A stretch of 64,000 nt of DNA, taken from Gymnorhina tibicen. Its lineage: Eukaryota > Chordata > Aves > Passeriformes > Artamidae. Both the position numbers and the translations under genes were made by a program. The stretch is taken from positions 310,001 to 374,000 of the forward strand of contig VXAZ01000388.1 of the NCBI GenBank assembly GCA_013399875.1. The letters run 5' to 3'. This document shows positions 23,613 through 36,420 of this stretch, in pieces; the first letter of the stretch is position 1, and each line of letters starts with the position of its first letter. Below the pieces are notes generated by a model that saw only the letters and a list, made by a program, of their open reading frames with translations, made no database searches and was not told the origin of the DNA.

Positions 23613-26600
23613 GTCAGTTATTCAGGTTCTTCCCGTGTTTGTGACCTTGGGTAGCATCTTTCTAATACACTCATCTACGTTGCCCTGAATATTCTTAGCT
23701 GTAGGTGAGCTGTTTTAAGGAAGAAGTCTTTTGAGGAAACAGTGTTGGGTTTTTTCCTCTCTGTCTCAGTGAAACTTTGATCGATTCTTTCTAAACCAAA
23801 CTGGGCCTATTATCTCACCTTTCCTGATGCTTTAAGTAAAGTTGCTCAGTTTGAATCAAGTATTTGCCTGTCTCTAATGCTACACATCCATTCACACGGC
23901 AATTCACTTTCCCCAGGCTTTTACTGAACTTCCAGGTTATTCCCCTTGATCCTGAGTCTGTTCAGTTTGAGTCTGTCCTACCTCTTTCTCTGCTGCACCC
24001 TCAATGTTTTAAAGTGTATCTAAACTTATGTCTGGAAATCTCAAGTGACTGAGCTTTCCCACAGCACTGCCAGAGTTTCCCAGTGTCTTCCAAGCTCAGA
24101 GATGCTTTCCCACAGCGTTTTCTCTCATCCATAGTTGTGTTTTGGCCAAATAGCTGAAAAATTACTAGCTTATCCAGATCTTCCAAACTTTAACTAAGAC
24201 TTGATTTGGGAAGACAAAGAGGGAAGGAGCAAATATTCAAGTGGTTGATTTGATCAGAGCTGTCCTGCAAGGATTTGGATTAGTTCCCTAGAGCGAATCC
24301 CCTGCTCCCTTCGTACCCAGCCATGCCAGCTAGAGTGGATGCAGAAAAGCATCAGGGCTTCTTGTGAGCTGCTGCCACAAAAACAGTCACTGTCTCCTTT
24401 AATAAAGCACCAAAATATTCTTCATGAAGGTGAGTGCAAAACTAACCTCAAAAAGGAAAGACTGTCTCAATGACTTTTTGAAATATATGACCACAATTGC
24501 ATGCCTTGCAAAACAACTTTTGAAAAGTCAGAGTTAAATTATTAGAATTATGATTTGATTGCATTTTACACCCAGTTTCCAGTTTTTAACGATGTCACAA
24601 CATGATACCCATTAGGAACTGATTAAATTAGTGTTACTTGTCTGGTTATACTTATCGAAGGCCATGCTTGCCTGGCCTTTCCTGGGAACAGTGGGAAGGG
24701 CAACTCAGTGAACACTCAGTATTCGGACTCCCTGGCTCCTCCTGATAGTGCTGTAAGGCTGGAGATGAAGGATTCTTGCAGCAAACACACCAGGATAAGT
24801 AGGGCAGCAGGCTTTCTGTTTGGAAATACAGGAGGAAAGATAGGGACGCATTTCCAGGGCCCAAGGAAAGATCTTGGAAAAGATTCCAAGCTGCCTTGGA
24901 ATTCTGCAGCAGCTCAAGGGTTTGTGTTGCGTGGCCTATACACATGGCTGGGAGAAGGACATTTGCAGACAGATTTATGGTCTGGGCATTCATTTAGGTT
25001 CCTCACTTTGAATGACACTTAAAGTAGTTGAATGTGCCCATCTGAGGGAAGTCCCTCAGTAACTGAACTATTCACTAAGCCCAGCCACTGCTCCACCTCT
25101 CACTGCAGCACTGCAGGGAACTCATCAGCCCATGCTGCCCTTGGCTTTTGCAAAAGAAATACCAAGTTGATTTTGTCACTCTGAACTGAAATCTCGATAA
25201 GTGATCCTGAAGCTCTGTCCCTCTGTAATTAAGGCCTCTGGAGGACTCAGTGATCTGAACAAAAGCCATACTTCAACTCATTAGTTTTGCAGGAGCCAGG
25301 TCCATTTTCCTCCTGGCACAATACCAGAAATAGCTTGTAAAGTTCTAACTTCTGCTGACCTGCCTGCCCAGCTGGCTGGAAAGGCTGGAAAGGCTCTGCC
25401 CAGCTGAGCTGCCTCTGCTCATCCAACTTGTCGCTTCACACAAACAGCTGGGATTTCAATAATTTTACAGATTTCAGCATTTATTCATCTAACCTAAATT
25501 TTAAATAAAGGCTTAATTGGCATTCGGTGAATACCCTCACCAGATGATACCCTCATCCTGGTAAATTTGCAGGCAGACTTATTAAAAAAATTGGACAAAA
25601 AGTTTTGTGATTAAACCTAGCACTTTAAAAGAGCAAACACATTTTTTTACCATAAAGAGATATTAAAACCAGCATTTTCATCATACTGCAAAGCGAAACT
25701 ACAATTTTCCCCTCTGATTTGGTTCGTAATTGATTAAAAACAAATTAGTGAGTGTAGCGCAAAGCAGGCAAAGGAACTGTGAAGATCAGTGGGATGGTGA
25801 TAAGTGGAAAAAATAGAAGAGTTATTTTTCCTGGAGAAGACAAAGTGTTTGCTGTGGGTCACAGTGGTTAAGCACAACACTTAAAAGATTTTCTGTAGAA
25901 GGATGTTTGCTTATGTAGGCATTTGTTACACCTGAATGGTGGCAAATGATACATATTAAAGCCTTCCCATCAGGAGGAGTGTGGATGTTGAGAATATGGG
26001 ATTATTTTTTGGAAATAGAAAAGTTGCTGTAAGATCTTTATCCCTACAAAGAGAGCTGTGAAAACTTTCATGGAAGGTTTTACTCCATGGGGCCATGAAA
26101 ACTCATGGAACAAAAAAATACCTTAAAAGAACCAATGCCTAAGTTGGTCTACAAAAATACACTTGGTGATTTCTCGTATTGGCAGGGCTTTGTTCTGCTT
26201 TCAGAGCTTGTTGTTCGTCACATTTATCTTGGCTAAAAATGCAATTTTTTTTGCCTCATCTCTTAACCTAGTTCTTTTAGTAATACTGCTTGAAACTCAG
26301 AGCTCAGCCAGTCAAAGATTGTCACTGGTGCAAATGACCTACAGAACAGAGGGTTATGAGCCTTCCATTTCAGTGTTTAAATACAAAGGGCTTTGATGGA
26401 ATATTTTTTTTCTGAAACATCTTGTTTAAAATTAGTGCAAAAGACATTTGTTGAATCTCTCTGAGGATCCCATCAGGATGAAGGGACTGGATTCAGAGAA
26501 ATGCCTGTAGCAAAGCAATACAAGTAATCTGCAATGGCCACATTGAAGGGTTTTGTTGACATTCCTGTTGCTGATTTTTATTTTCTGTGTACATGCTTTG

Positions 26601-27431
26601 GGCAGCTGGGCCTGTGACCTTGTTTGCTAATGACTGATGCATTTTTAACATTACTTTTAATTAGAGCTTAAGTATTCCTTGGAGTGTGACTATAGTGTCT
26701 CCTTTCTGTCATCTTGCCCTTGTTTTGCTTTTTACTTCTTTCCTTCCCCATATCTTTGGGAAGTTGTATACAGTTTCTGGGATTATTTAAATTATTTGTT
26801 TATTTAAGTTTATTTGTGTATTTAAGTTCCGACCCTCAAGGTGCAAGAATTAAAAATTTTGCTGCTCTCTACAAAAACAGTATTAGAAAGACTTTTAGGA
26901 AAGGCTTAGAATGAACATTTTTATGGGTAGCCTGTGTACACTTGTATTTCCAGGAAGATTTGAAAAACTCATTCAGAAGTGGCCAGAGACAGAATTCCAA
27001 ATAGATTTGTACTGTGATAAGTAAAATAGATGTTCTGAATGTCTGAAATTGAAGTAGCCAAAGTTGAGGTGAGGATTGGTGCTCAGGGCTCATTTGGTCA
27101 ACTGTTATTCCTCTTTGGGAAGTTGTGGGCAGTGGCTACACATTTTTGAGATACTCCAAGAGGGTTTTAGTGTCAGTACTGACACAGATGCTGTTTAGCT
27201 ACTTGAAAGGCTTCTGTAGTTTTCAAGACCTCTTCAGTATGGATGGACAGGTAAATTCTGGAAAAGTGGCATATTTCCAGGTAAAGCCTGTCAGTGCAAA
27301 AGAACAGGGGAGAAGGATGGCAGCGAGAGGAGGCAGGAGAAAAAACCAAGAGCAGGTGACAGTGGGGCTGTAAGCAGGAAACTCAGACTGAATTCAGTCC
27401 TAAAAGAGCAATTCAGAAGTGAATCAGTGCA

Positions 27432-27842
27432 GTGAGAATCATAAAATATAATCATTTAGGTTGGAAAAGACCCTCAAGGTCATTGAGTCCAACCTGTGAC
27501 CCATCCCCACCTTGTCCCCAGCCCAGAGCACTGAGTGCCACATCCAGTTGTTCCTTGGACACCTCCAGGGATGGGGACTCCACCACCTCCCTGGGCATCT
27601 CCTTCCAGTGCCTGACCACCCCTCCCATGGAGAAATTCCTGCTGGTGTCCAACCTGAGCCTCCCTTGGCCCAGCCTGAGGCCATTCCCTCTCCTCCTGTC
27701 CCTGTTCCCTGGGAGCAGAGCCCGACCCCCCCCGGCTGCCCCCTCCTGTCAGGGACTTGTGCAGAGCCAGAAGGTCCCCCCTGAGCCTCCTTTTCTCCAG
27801 GCTGGTCCCCCCCCAGCTCCCTCAGCTGCCCTTCACAGGAGT
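27432..27842 (-). mobile_element. CR1 LINE 3' fragment, antisense, in LRRC38 intron
   Basis: It begins with a CR1 3' terminus in reverse complement (AGAATCATAAAATATAATCA, TTTAGGTTGGAAAAGACCCT) and runs to TCTCCAGGCTGGTCC and CAGCTGCCCTTCACAGGAG. It is more GC-rich than its surroundings and better preserved than the other fragments. The 80-150-codon frames over it are CR1 shadows. Confidence 0.9.
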
Positions 27843-30800
27843 TACCCTCTAGACCCTTCTAGACCCAGAAGAATGGAATGATTTTTCTAAGCCTGTTTAG
27901 ACATTCCATGCCATGAGGTAACCATCTCTTGCTTCTTGGTTCTTTCTATGGTCCCATTCCAATCTGAGATCTATTGTATAACTTATTCTATAAATTAAAC
28001 AATCTCTCATTTCACTAGTCCAGGCCTTTACTGGGTTTACAGAAAATATTAAATATTGTCTTCAAAAGAAAGCATCATAATGACACGAGAGGACGGGTTT
28101 TGTGTAACATTTGAACAAACAGCCAGTGAAGAAACTGAGCATTTTACAAGTCCTCTTGACTTACCAGTCTTTATTAGCACTTATTTGTTCATCTGCTGTG
28201 GAGAGAAGGCTCCTTAACTTCATGTACCAATATAGAACCTGAGCAAGCTGCAGCTAGAAAGGACAGGCTGTTCTGTCCATTGCAACCATCAGCTCTCCCC
28301 CAGTATCATGCACATGCTCCCACATCACCAGGACAGAACAGAAGAGCTGTGTTTCTGGAAAGGAATTAAAAGCCCTAAGACATTTCACACATCCAGCAGC
28401 TTTTATCCCGCTCAAGCAGAAACTCCTCACAGAAATTATACTCCTTAACAAGCGCATCAAATCTGTTTCTATATATACATATATAAATATATAATTTGAT
28501 CTCCCAGACATTTTCAGTAAAATGATCTGACTGCTACTGGCTTTTCACTCTGTTTCTTCCATCCTAAGGTTATTTGGAGTACTTCCATATTTCACGGATT
28601 TGAAGATGTGAGGACAGCATTTGCAGATGTGAATACCTGATGCTGAACTTTATATTTAGGCATTGAGACAAACTGCTAAGTACCCTCCAAAGTTGTTCTG
28701 CAAATCTTCAGGACACTTGTCCATAAAAGTTTTATTTAGGGACCTAAATCTAGGCTTCAAGTTTTTTAAGCCTTACTGTTCTGATTGCTCGAGGCTATTT
28801 TCAATGAAATCTCATCTCACTTCAGAGGCAGTGCCTCTCTCACTGCTTATTAATACATCTAATACATTTGTGACAGTGTTTAAGGAGAGTAAGGCAAACC
28901 ATAGCTGGGAGCAAAATATCACACAAGAAACAACATGCCACATTTAAACATTTCAAATCTGTGTCAACTACATTCACCAGCATGAGGGAACAGCTAAATT
29001 CCACCCAAAAGGGCAAATACCAAATTTACTCTAAAAAGAAAAAAGCCTGTTGTAGTGCTCTTACATTTACTGTATCCATAGGAGTGAATATGCGTGCATG
29101 CAGCTCATTTAAACATTTATAGTTTCAGATATTTTTGTGGATGTATTTCCTATACATCCTAGTGCATGTCCCAGCGTGCATTTGTATTATCTCATCCTGC
29201 TGCCCATTGCTGAATAGTAGGAAACCCTTTCTCCTGGTACCTGCTTTTTGTGAACTCCAAAAGACCCCAACAGAATTGAGGCATCTTTTTCTTTTTCTTT
29301 TCTTTTTTTTTTCCTTTTTGTTTTTCTGGTATCTGTAGTTCAGCATCCAAAATTATAGCTGGGAAATCTCTGTCTGCTAACAGACAGACCATAACATTGA
29401 AGTGATAATGAATTCCAGAAGTTCTCCAATAAAAGACATATTCAGCAGAGGGATTAGAAATAAGCAGAGACAGAAAGACACAAGGAGTCCTTCAGAACAG
29501 AGTCAAGTGGACCTGAAGAAAGTGATGCCTCTTGGTGCTTTTCTTTAGCTGGAGGACTATAAACCAAGACTCTCAGAGCAGTAGGGCATCAGTCAATATT
29601 TCCAGGGAAAACCCACGGCACAGCCGGGAACAGGCAATGTCAGTGCACTCAATGGTTTAAAAATTCCTGATCACAAGAACCTGTGAGAAATGTGGTTGGA
29701 TTATGGCTACGAAGTCCCAGCAGGGTTCAGATAAAGCAAGGCCTCTGGGCTTTTGTGGGGTTTTTGAGATGGTGAGATCAGTCCAGTTATAACTTTGGGG
29801 CATTATAGCATTGTTGGTCTGTTTTCAGTAATTTACAAGGAAATTATTCAATATTTGCATGCAGACTGGTTTTGGGCTGCTTCCATTTTCTAGGAGGTTC
29901 AGTCTTACAGGGATGGATTTCAGCCTGGGCATATTCCTGGACAGAAACAAACACAGAGTGGTTTTTAGGATCTAGCAGCCTAATTGCCTGTGATTTATTG
30001 GAAGAGTTTAAGTGCTGGACTTGGTGGAGTTGTTCTCCTTTAATATAAGGCCTTCAAAGTCATATTGTTCTGAAACATATTTGGGAATTTCATTCTTTTT
30101 AAAAACCCACCTCTCCTTTTAGCATTGTAGTTCTGAAATTCCAGCATTTTCACACTTCCCATGTTACTTAGACAATCTATTCCTCAGGGTATAGGCCTGT
30201 ATTTTCATCCTTATTTTTCCAGTGTTGAGACAAGCCTGTGCAAGAATCCAGCACCTGTCCCTTGCCTGGCACTTCAAAGCAATCAGTACCAGCTCAGTAC
30301 ATCTGCTCCTTCTGATGACATAGCAGAAGGATACAGGGTGTGTGGCATTGTCCTTGGGACAGCTGGAGTCATTACAGATAATGGGATGGCCCTGACCAAA
30401 ATAACCCAAGCTGGGTATTTATAGCACACTCACACTTGTTATTTCACTTACAGTTTTGTTTGGTATGAAGAAGCAACTCCTTGAATATGTTATGGGAGCA
30501 CTGAGATAGATATATATAACTGTCGTCAAAGGCTCTCTTGTTGCAGCCAAGCACTAAATACCAAGCTGCTTTGAGATGCCCTTTACAAGAATCCTGGCTG
30601 GTCTTTTAAAAGAATAAATTCTACAGAATAAATAAATAAATAATTGGAAAATACAGAAAAAACCCCAAAAACCAATAAAAATAATTACCATTCAAGTAAA
30701 AGTGTGTGAAAGCAGAGCTCTGAGGGTAAATGGCATCTCCTGTCCTCTAGAGGCTGTGTGTAGGGACAGGGATTTGACTGAGCCAGTCTAGATGCAGCAG

Positions 30801-33800
30801 AATCACACAGAGGAAAAAACCTACACTCTGGAATTAATACTGATCACTTTCTAGAAGCCATTCTTTAGTTCATTGTTCATACAGAGGGTGTATAATGCCC
30901 TGGAATTACTTCCTGCCCAAGGAAAGAGCAAAGATGGATCTATTGCTGGGCACCAGTGCAACAGGATAGGTGGGCTACAGACAATCAGTCCTCTGCACTC
31001 TCATGTCGTAACAACCTACTTGTAAATAATGTAAAGCCAGGGCCATGTTGCTATGGAACGAAGCAGATGAAAGGGGTTTGTCCATTTGTCATCTTTAGCA
31101 GATGTGTGTGACCTGCAGGTGATGATATTTTCAGGTGAACAGCTGGAAGCTCTGGTGCAACAACCACTGCATCAGCTTTGGGAGGAGAAATTCCTTGTGC
31201 CACCAGAGATAGAACTGCTGGTCTTACTGCTGTTCCAAATGAACAGTCTGTTCCAAATTCTCTTTGGAGTCCAAAGAAAAGCTTCTGTTTGGCTGTGTTG
31301 GGTTTTTCAACAGTGTCACGAGTCAGCCAAGAGAAACATCCACCCAACGGGATGGAATGATCAACGTTCCGTTCCCTCAGTCACTGCCATGTGTTTCCAC
31401 CGAGCTCTGCAGTCTTCCCAGGCTGCTTCCAGCACAGCTTTAGGAGACTGCCCTGTGTGCGGATAGCAGAGCTCATCTCATTCCTGTCTTTTGGAAAAGG
31501 TGTCACATACACAGCATGGCTGAAGCTAGAGCTGGGAGTGAGCGAGGCCCCTGCACTGGCCCCTGGTCTGTGGTGCTGCATTTCCTCTACTGGCATCTGT
31601 TATTCCCAATAACTAAGAATTCTCTAAAAACTTGAGGCCACACAGGCCCATTGGGCTGTCACTGAATAAAGCAAGTAGCAAATTCCCATTTAATCTATTT
31701 GGTTTGAGAACATGACCTAGATTCCACTACCCATGGCTACACGGAGAGGAGCGTCTTTATTTCTCCTTATTGTATAATGAGTCTCAAAATCCTTACAGTA
31801 CACTGATTCTTATAACAAGAAACACCTTCCAAGAGCCTCGGTGTGTTGCAGATCCTTTGCTGTTTGCATTCTGTGTGTTGTGATGTAAAGTGAAAGCATC
31901 AGGGAAATAGGAATAGAGCTCACAGCGCACAGGCTCAGCTTTGATCCATGACAGAAGTGCTGCTGGGAAGGAAGGAGCGAGCTCCTTTCCATGTCTGGGA
32001 TCCTGGGCAAATGCCACCATGGTAAGTTAGCTCTAAAGCCGAGGGCTGCAGTATGTAGAACTGCTCAGGACAAGAGTTTTCTTTTCGAGTCTTCTTTGCT
32101 CTCTTTTTTGTTCAATATATTCTTTTTCTGTTTCCTTCCTTATGAAGCTCAAGTATGATATTCCATCCCATCAATCCAGCACAGAGGTATTTTAAATGCT
32201 GGCAGTTGAGAATTTCTTTTGCAGTTGGATAGAAATTTTAAAAAGTAGAGTTGCTTATGGTCACCTGTGCCCTCTCTCTTTTGAGGAGCTTGACTCAGCT
32301 GCTCTGAAAACAGCAGTTCTCAGGAGGTCTCAACCTCTGTTAGAGTGATTTCTTTTACAGAAACACAGTTGTACAGAAACTTGTTTTTTCTTGTGCTTGC
32401 TATGAGTGAAATGGAATTTGTGTAGGTGCCGTATTCACTTGGTGCAGGTTTTGCTGCCAAAATGCTGCCGTGATGTTTTCCTATTAGCAAGGAATTTCCT
32501 CTTCAAATGAAATTGTAATGTTACACTCATGCAACTGCTTTGATTACTGTCAGGACTATATTTATTTACTGAAAAAATCTTTGCTTTTTAAAATCTGATT
32601 AAAAAGACACAGGTCTTGAAAATCCAGCCTGTGGCTTTTCCCTCCTCCTTCATTTCTCGTGGTTTTGAACAGGGAAGGATATCCATCTGTCCCCCATTTT
32701 GCTTACTCTGATTAATGCCTAGAGCTGCTACTTCCAAGTCCTACTGAAATGAAAATACGATTTGGTGGCCAGCTCTCAGTTCTTTCAGGAGGCAGGTTTG
32801 TAGAAGGAGCTCAGTCAGAGGCTGGAGAGGACAAGTTTGTACCTCCTCAGCCTCTGCGTGCTCAGGTGCTCGGGGTATCAGCTCGTGCACAAGACGCGAT
32901 ACAAACATTGCAGGGTCAGATTTCCAGAAGGCTCAGAGGATGTTTGAAACCATGTAGCTACTTTCCCTTCCAGGTCAGTTCTGACGACAGGAGGTTTCAC
33001 AGATCTCCAGAGCAAGTTGTGCTAGTTCACCATCTGCTGTGCACGTCCAGTGCACTCTGGGCTCAGGAAAACCAGCGTGGATTTGGGCAGCAGTTTGCCT
33101 GCAGGAACCAGTGAGCCTTGGGCAGGCTGACTGCTGACAGGGCTGGGGCAGCTCTCAGGATGTTCTCAGTCAGAGAAGCATGAGAGAGAGGGAAGGCAAC
33201 AGAACTTTAGGCAAATACGATAGATAGAGGATGGCTTTTAGGGATCAAAATTTAATACAATCGTCATTACAAGGTCAAGTAGGTCAGGGTGATAATTGGT
33301 TCCCCAGTGGAATTAACTAAAATTCCTTCTCAGATCAACACAACAGCTGGGCTGGGCTGGGCTGGATCCAGACAATCAGTCAGGGCAGCACCATTAGCCC
33401 GAGGAGCCCGGGTTTAACAGTAAAGCATCGCATGCCACAGCTGTCCAGCCACAGTAAAAATGGGATTCACAGTTGCAGAGGGAATCTTATCATCACCATT
33501 CTTTGTTTAAAGTGACATCATGGTTCTATGGCAGAGCTGTGGGATGGAAATGCCATGACCTCTGTGTGCACACAGCAAGGCAGAGCCCACACCAGGAAGA
33601 ACATCTAGAGATCATCAGTAGAGTGGAAGTGGATCAAGTAACCCAGCAGCAGTTCTCATGTCATTAACACACAATTCTTACATTTCCCCTTTACATTCGT
33701 GTCCTTAATAGTGAGAAAAAAGCTGCCTTGCCAGCAGCTCTACAGATTTAATTCACTTAGTACTGGTTCCATTCTAGCCCTGGTAAAACCCTCTCCTGAT

Positions 33801-34517
33801 GCTCCCCCGTGGTGAATGAAGAGGGAGCTGGGCATATGCAGTGAACTGTGTGCTTTTACCGTCCAGGATCCAACTGTATTCTCACCAGTTCTTAAATCTG
33901 GGGGTTTTTGCTTTCACTACAAAGAACCCAGCTCCAGGCATTCTCCAGTAATGCAGGGGGGAACAATATCTGTCAGTCTGCATGGCCTCAGAACAGCCAG
34001 AGAGAAAAGGTGGAAGCAGGTCACAGGCAAACAAGCATCCATTAAACCCAAACTCTTGTTTGACAAAAAAAAAAAAAATCTGTAGTTTTGGAACTACATG
34101 GAAAAAAGTAGTGTAGAAGGGTGTGGAAGGAACTTCAGCATCTTTCTTACCCTATTTTGGAGTCAGAGTTTGTGTTCAGATGGAGTAGCTGGGAATTGCT
34201 TTCAGATCTCCAGGTTTAGATGCATCCAGAGTTCAACATTTACTTTTTTAAATCCTCCAAATCATGGTCCTAGATCACACCTGATCCCTGGAAGGCTGAA
34301 GGTAAAATAACTTGATTTCCAGGATCTGCTCAAAGGGGTTGTGTAATGGCTTCTGAATAGTGGCAGGTTTTGTTCCATTTTTCCCTGAATATTGTATGAT
34401 TTCGTAAACCTGGAATTAACCCTAAAACATTTCTTCAGCCATTCAATCTCTGACCCAGAACAACAGAAGAGGTCATCAATATTCTGCTGATTAGTTTCCC
34501 TTTCCACTTCCTTGCAG

Positions 34518-34771
34518 GTCTCCATGAAATCCAGTGTTCCCTGCCTGTGGAGAACAGAAGGATCTTTCTGAATGAGTTATCTGAGGTCAGCTTTAGTGAA
34601 TGCAAATTCAGTTTGTCATTGACAGACCTTTTTATCATCATCTTCTCTGGAGTCGCCGTGTCTATCGCTGCAATTCTCTCCAGCTTCTTCCTGGCCACCC
34701 TGGTGCACTGCTTCCAAAGGTGTGCTCCCAGCAAGGACGACGACGATGATGAAGATGACAGTGAGGACTGA
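34518..34771 (+). CDS. LRRC38: LRRC38 coding exon 2: end of LRRCT, membrane span, acidic tail
   Basis: It follows the TTGCAG acceptor and completes codon 210 (Gly), giving residues 211-293 and a TGA at 34769-34771. Seen: the rest of the LRRCT cap with C216 and C238, pairing with C189 and C191; a single membrane span at about 245-272 ([20 protein letters not shown]); a short juxtamembrane stretch with C274, R277 and C278; and a strongly acidic cytoplasmic tail ([12 protein letters not shown]). In this subunit family the membrane span and adjoining tail determine the effect on BK gating, and the LRR domain is extracellular. The spliced product of 293 residues is within one residue of the human length I recall (294). 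No frameshift or missing cysteine was seen, so the gene looks intact. Confidence 0.96.
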
Positions 34772-36060
34772 ACTTAGTCGATATCCTTAAGTTTCCTTGG
34801 TTTATCAGTTACCAGATCATCAGCCAAAGCCTATGAGGAAAACAAGTAGAGTAAAAGCTTTAAACATGACTTAAACTCACAATGTGTAAGCATCCCTTCT
34901 AGCCACTGATGGTCACAGGCAGGAATGGCAAATCTGAGACTGTCACCTCTGCTTGCACATGAGCCCTGGTGCAATCAGACTGGGTTGATTTCCATGATCC
35001 TTAATCAAACACTGCATTTACACTTGAAGATTGAAGGAAAAAGGGGGAAAAAGCCAAAAAGAGTTCCAGTGTTTTAAAAGATGAGTTTCCAGACTGTCCT
35101 GATGAGATGCAGATTCTTATAAATGCTTGAAGCTTGTTCTAAATACACTTTGAAAAGGACTGGATGAATGGAGATGTTTCAGCTGGAATAATACAGAAGC
35201 AATTTAAAATAGTGTCCTTCCTAGATCTAAGTACTGGGAGATTCTATTAAAACTCACACGAATTTGTAAGTAGCAAAATGCAATTAAAATGATTCCTAGA
35301 ATTGTAGAAAGCATGAGAGGAAGGTTGGCATTTTCCCCCTACAAAAGTTCTCCCAAAGCATTCATCCTGCACTTAATGACAGCAATTGCAGGCACCATTC
35401 AGAAAAAAAAAATTTCTGTAAGTGAATATGATTCTGGGTCTGAGTCATGCACTGCAGATGCCTGGCACATCTTTGGTCATGGCACAAATACTAAATATAA
35501 CATCCTTTTGCATTTTTAGATGCAGTGAAGTAAAGGATTTCCCTCCCTGTAATGCTCAGCACCAGTAACTGTTGCAGCATCCAGTCCATTTAGCTATTTT
35601 AAAGCACTAAGGGCTATATTCTGCTCCTGGTTATACTGGAATAACCCAACTAAGATGAACACCAAGATCCAAATTGGCAACTGTATAAACAAGAGTGAAA
35701 TCTGGCCCAACATATTTCTGACTGTATTATAGATTTGTCAAAACTTGAGCTCTTCTATATGACCGTAGATATTTTTGTTAAAATTAAAAAAGACATTTAT
35801 TACAAGAGATTTTTGGAATAGTGCTGGACAGCTTTTTAGGATAAGTATATTTTTGAAATATTTGTAATGGAAATATTTTTTTAAAGCTCTGTGTATTTAT
35901 TATCTAGAGTAGCTGTGAGGGCTTAAAGTCATGAACAACAGTAATAAGCAAGCTAAGGACTGTATGATATTATAAAGTAATTAGAGCTGATAAAAGTAGC
36001 ATTTGTTTAACTACTGTAAATGCTATTATTTCTTTTAAAAAGCACTCTTTGGTTAAAATA
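34772..36060 (+). other. Probable LRRC38 3' UTR, AT-rich
   Basis: AT-rich sequence follows the stop codon. There is no AATAAA in a convincing position. Variant ATTAAA hexamers occur near 35246, 35284 and 35784. AU-rich motifs (for example TGTATTTATTATC near 35890) cluster at about 35760-36060. The 3' end cannot be fixed from sequence alone. Confidence 0.45.
35611..35708. mobile_element. 98-bp palindromic MITE-like element
   Basis: The left arm GGGCTATATTCTGCTCCTGG, then TTATACTGG, matches the reverse complement of the right arm (GGGCCAGATTTCACTCTTGT, then TTATACAG) at about 21 of 29 positions. The ends are GGGC...GCCC. This resembles an old non-autonomous DNA-transposon family common in sauropsids. 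The family name is not assigned. Confidence 0.6.
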
Positions 36061-36080
36061 CTGCCTTGCTCAGTAGGAGG

Positions 36081-36420
36081 GAATCACCCTGTGTGGTATG
36101 GGGTGACAGGGTCCAGCAGACACCTTCCATCAGCACTCCTGGTGATCCCCACCCAACAGGGATCAGCTGGAAGACCTTCAGCAAACCATTGTCTGTCCTC
36201 AGTCCCAGAACCTATAACGTGACCACCACATCATTTACCCCTTTCAAGTGCTTTGGGGTTGCAGGGGGAGGGCTCTGCCCCAGGGCTTTTCCTTGGGATC
36301 AGCCCTGTCCAGCTGTCTCGGGGTGCAGTTGGGCCGGGCTGAGCCCGGGCTAGTCGGGCTGCACTGGCGGCTCTGGAGTTACTCCCTTGGCTGACAGGGC
36401 TTGCACCACGCTGAGGTCAC
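36081..36420. other. GC-rich block of unknown nature
   Basis: A GC-rich stretch with a local cluster of CpGs at about 36320-36372 and a small palindrome (AGCCCGGGCT) lies just past the probable LRRC38 3' UTR. It might be a decayed LTR or a regulatory element. I cannot match it to a family. Confidence 0.3.

Larger units (their letters stand above)
22529..34517 (+). other. LRRC38 intron 1 (12.0 kb)
   Basis: It runs from the GTAAAG donor at 22529 to the TTGCAG acceptor at 34512-34517 and is phase 1. Contents: two antisense CR1 fragments (about 23384-23612 and 27432-27842), an AT microsatellite (about 28470-28494), a T/C-rich tract (29285-29327), an (AATA)n run (about 30626-30642) and a (GGGCT)n run near 33350. 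No additional LRRC38 exon or nested gene was recognised. The open frames inside are short, and those across 27432-27881 are simply CR1. Confidence 0.9.

Noticed and set aside
27432..27881. 149-codon proline/serine-rich open frame
   Set aside because: It lies on an antisense CR1 fragment and is not a gene.
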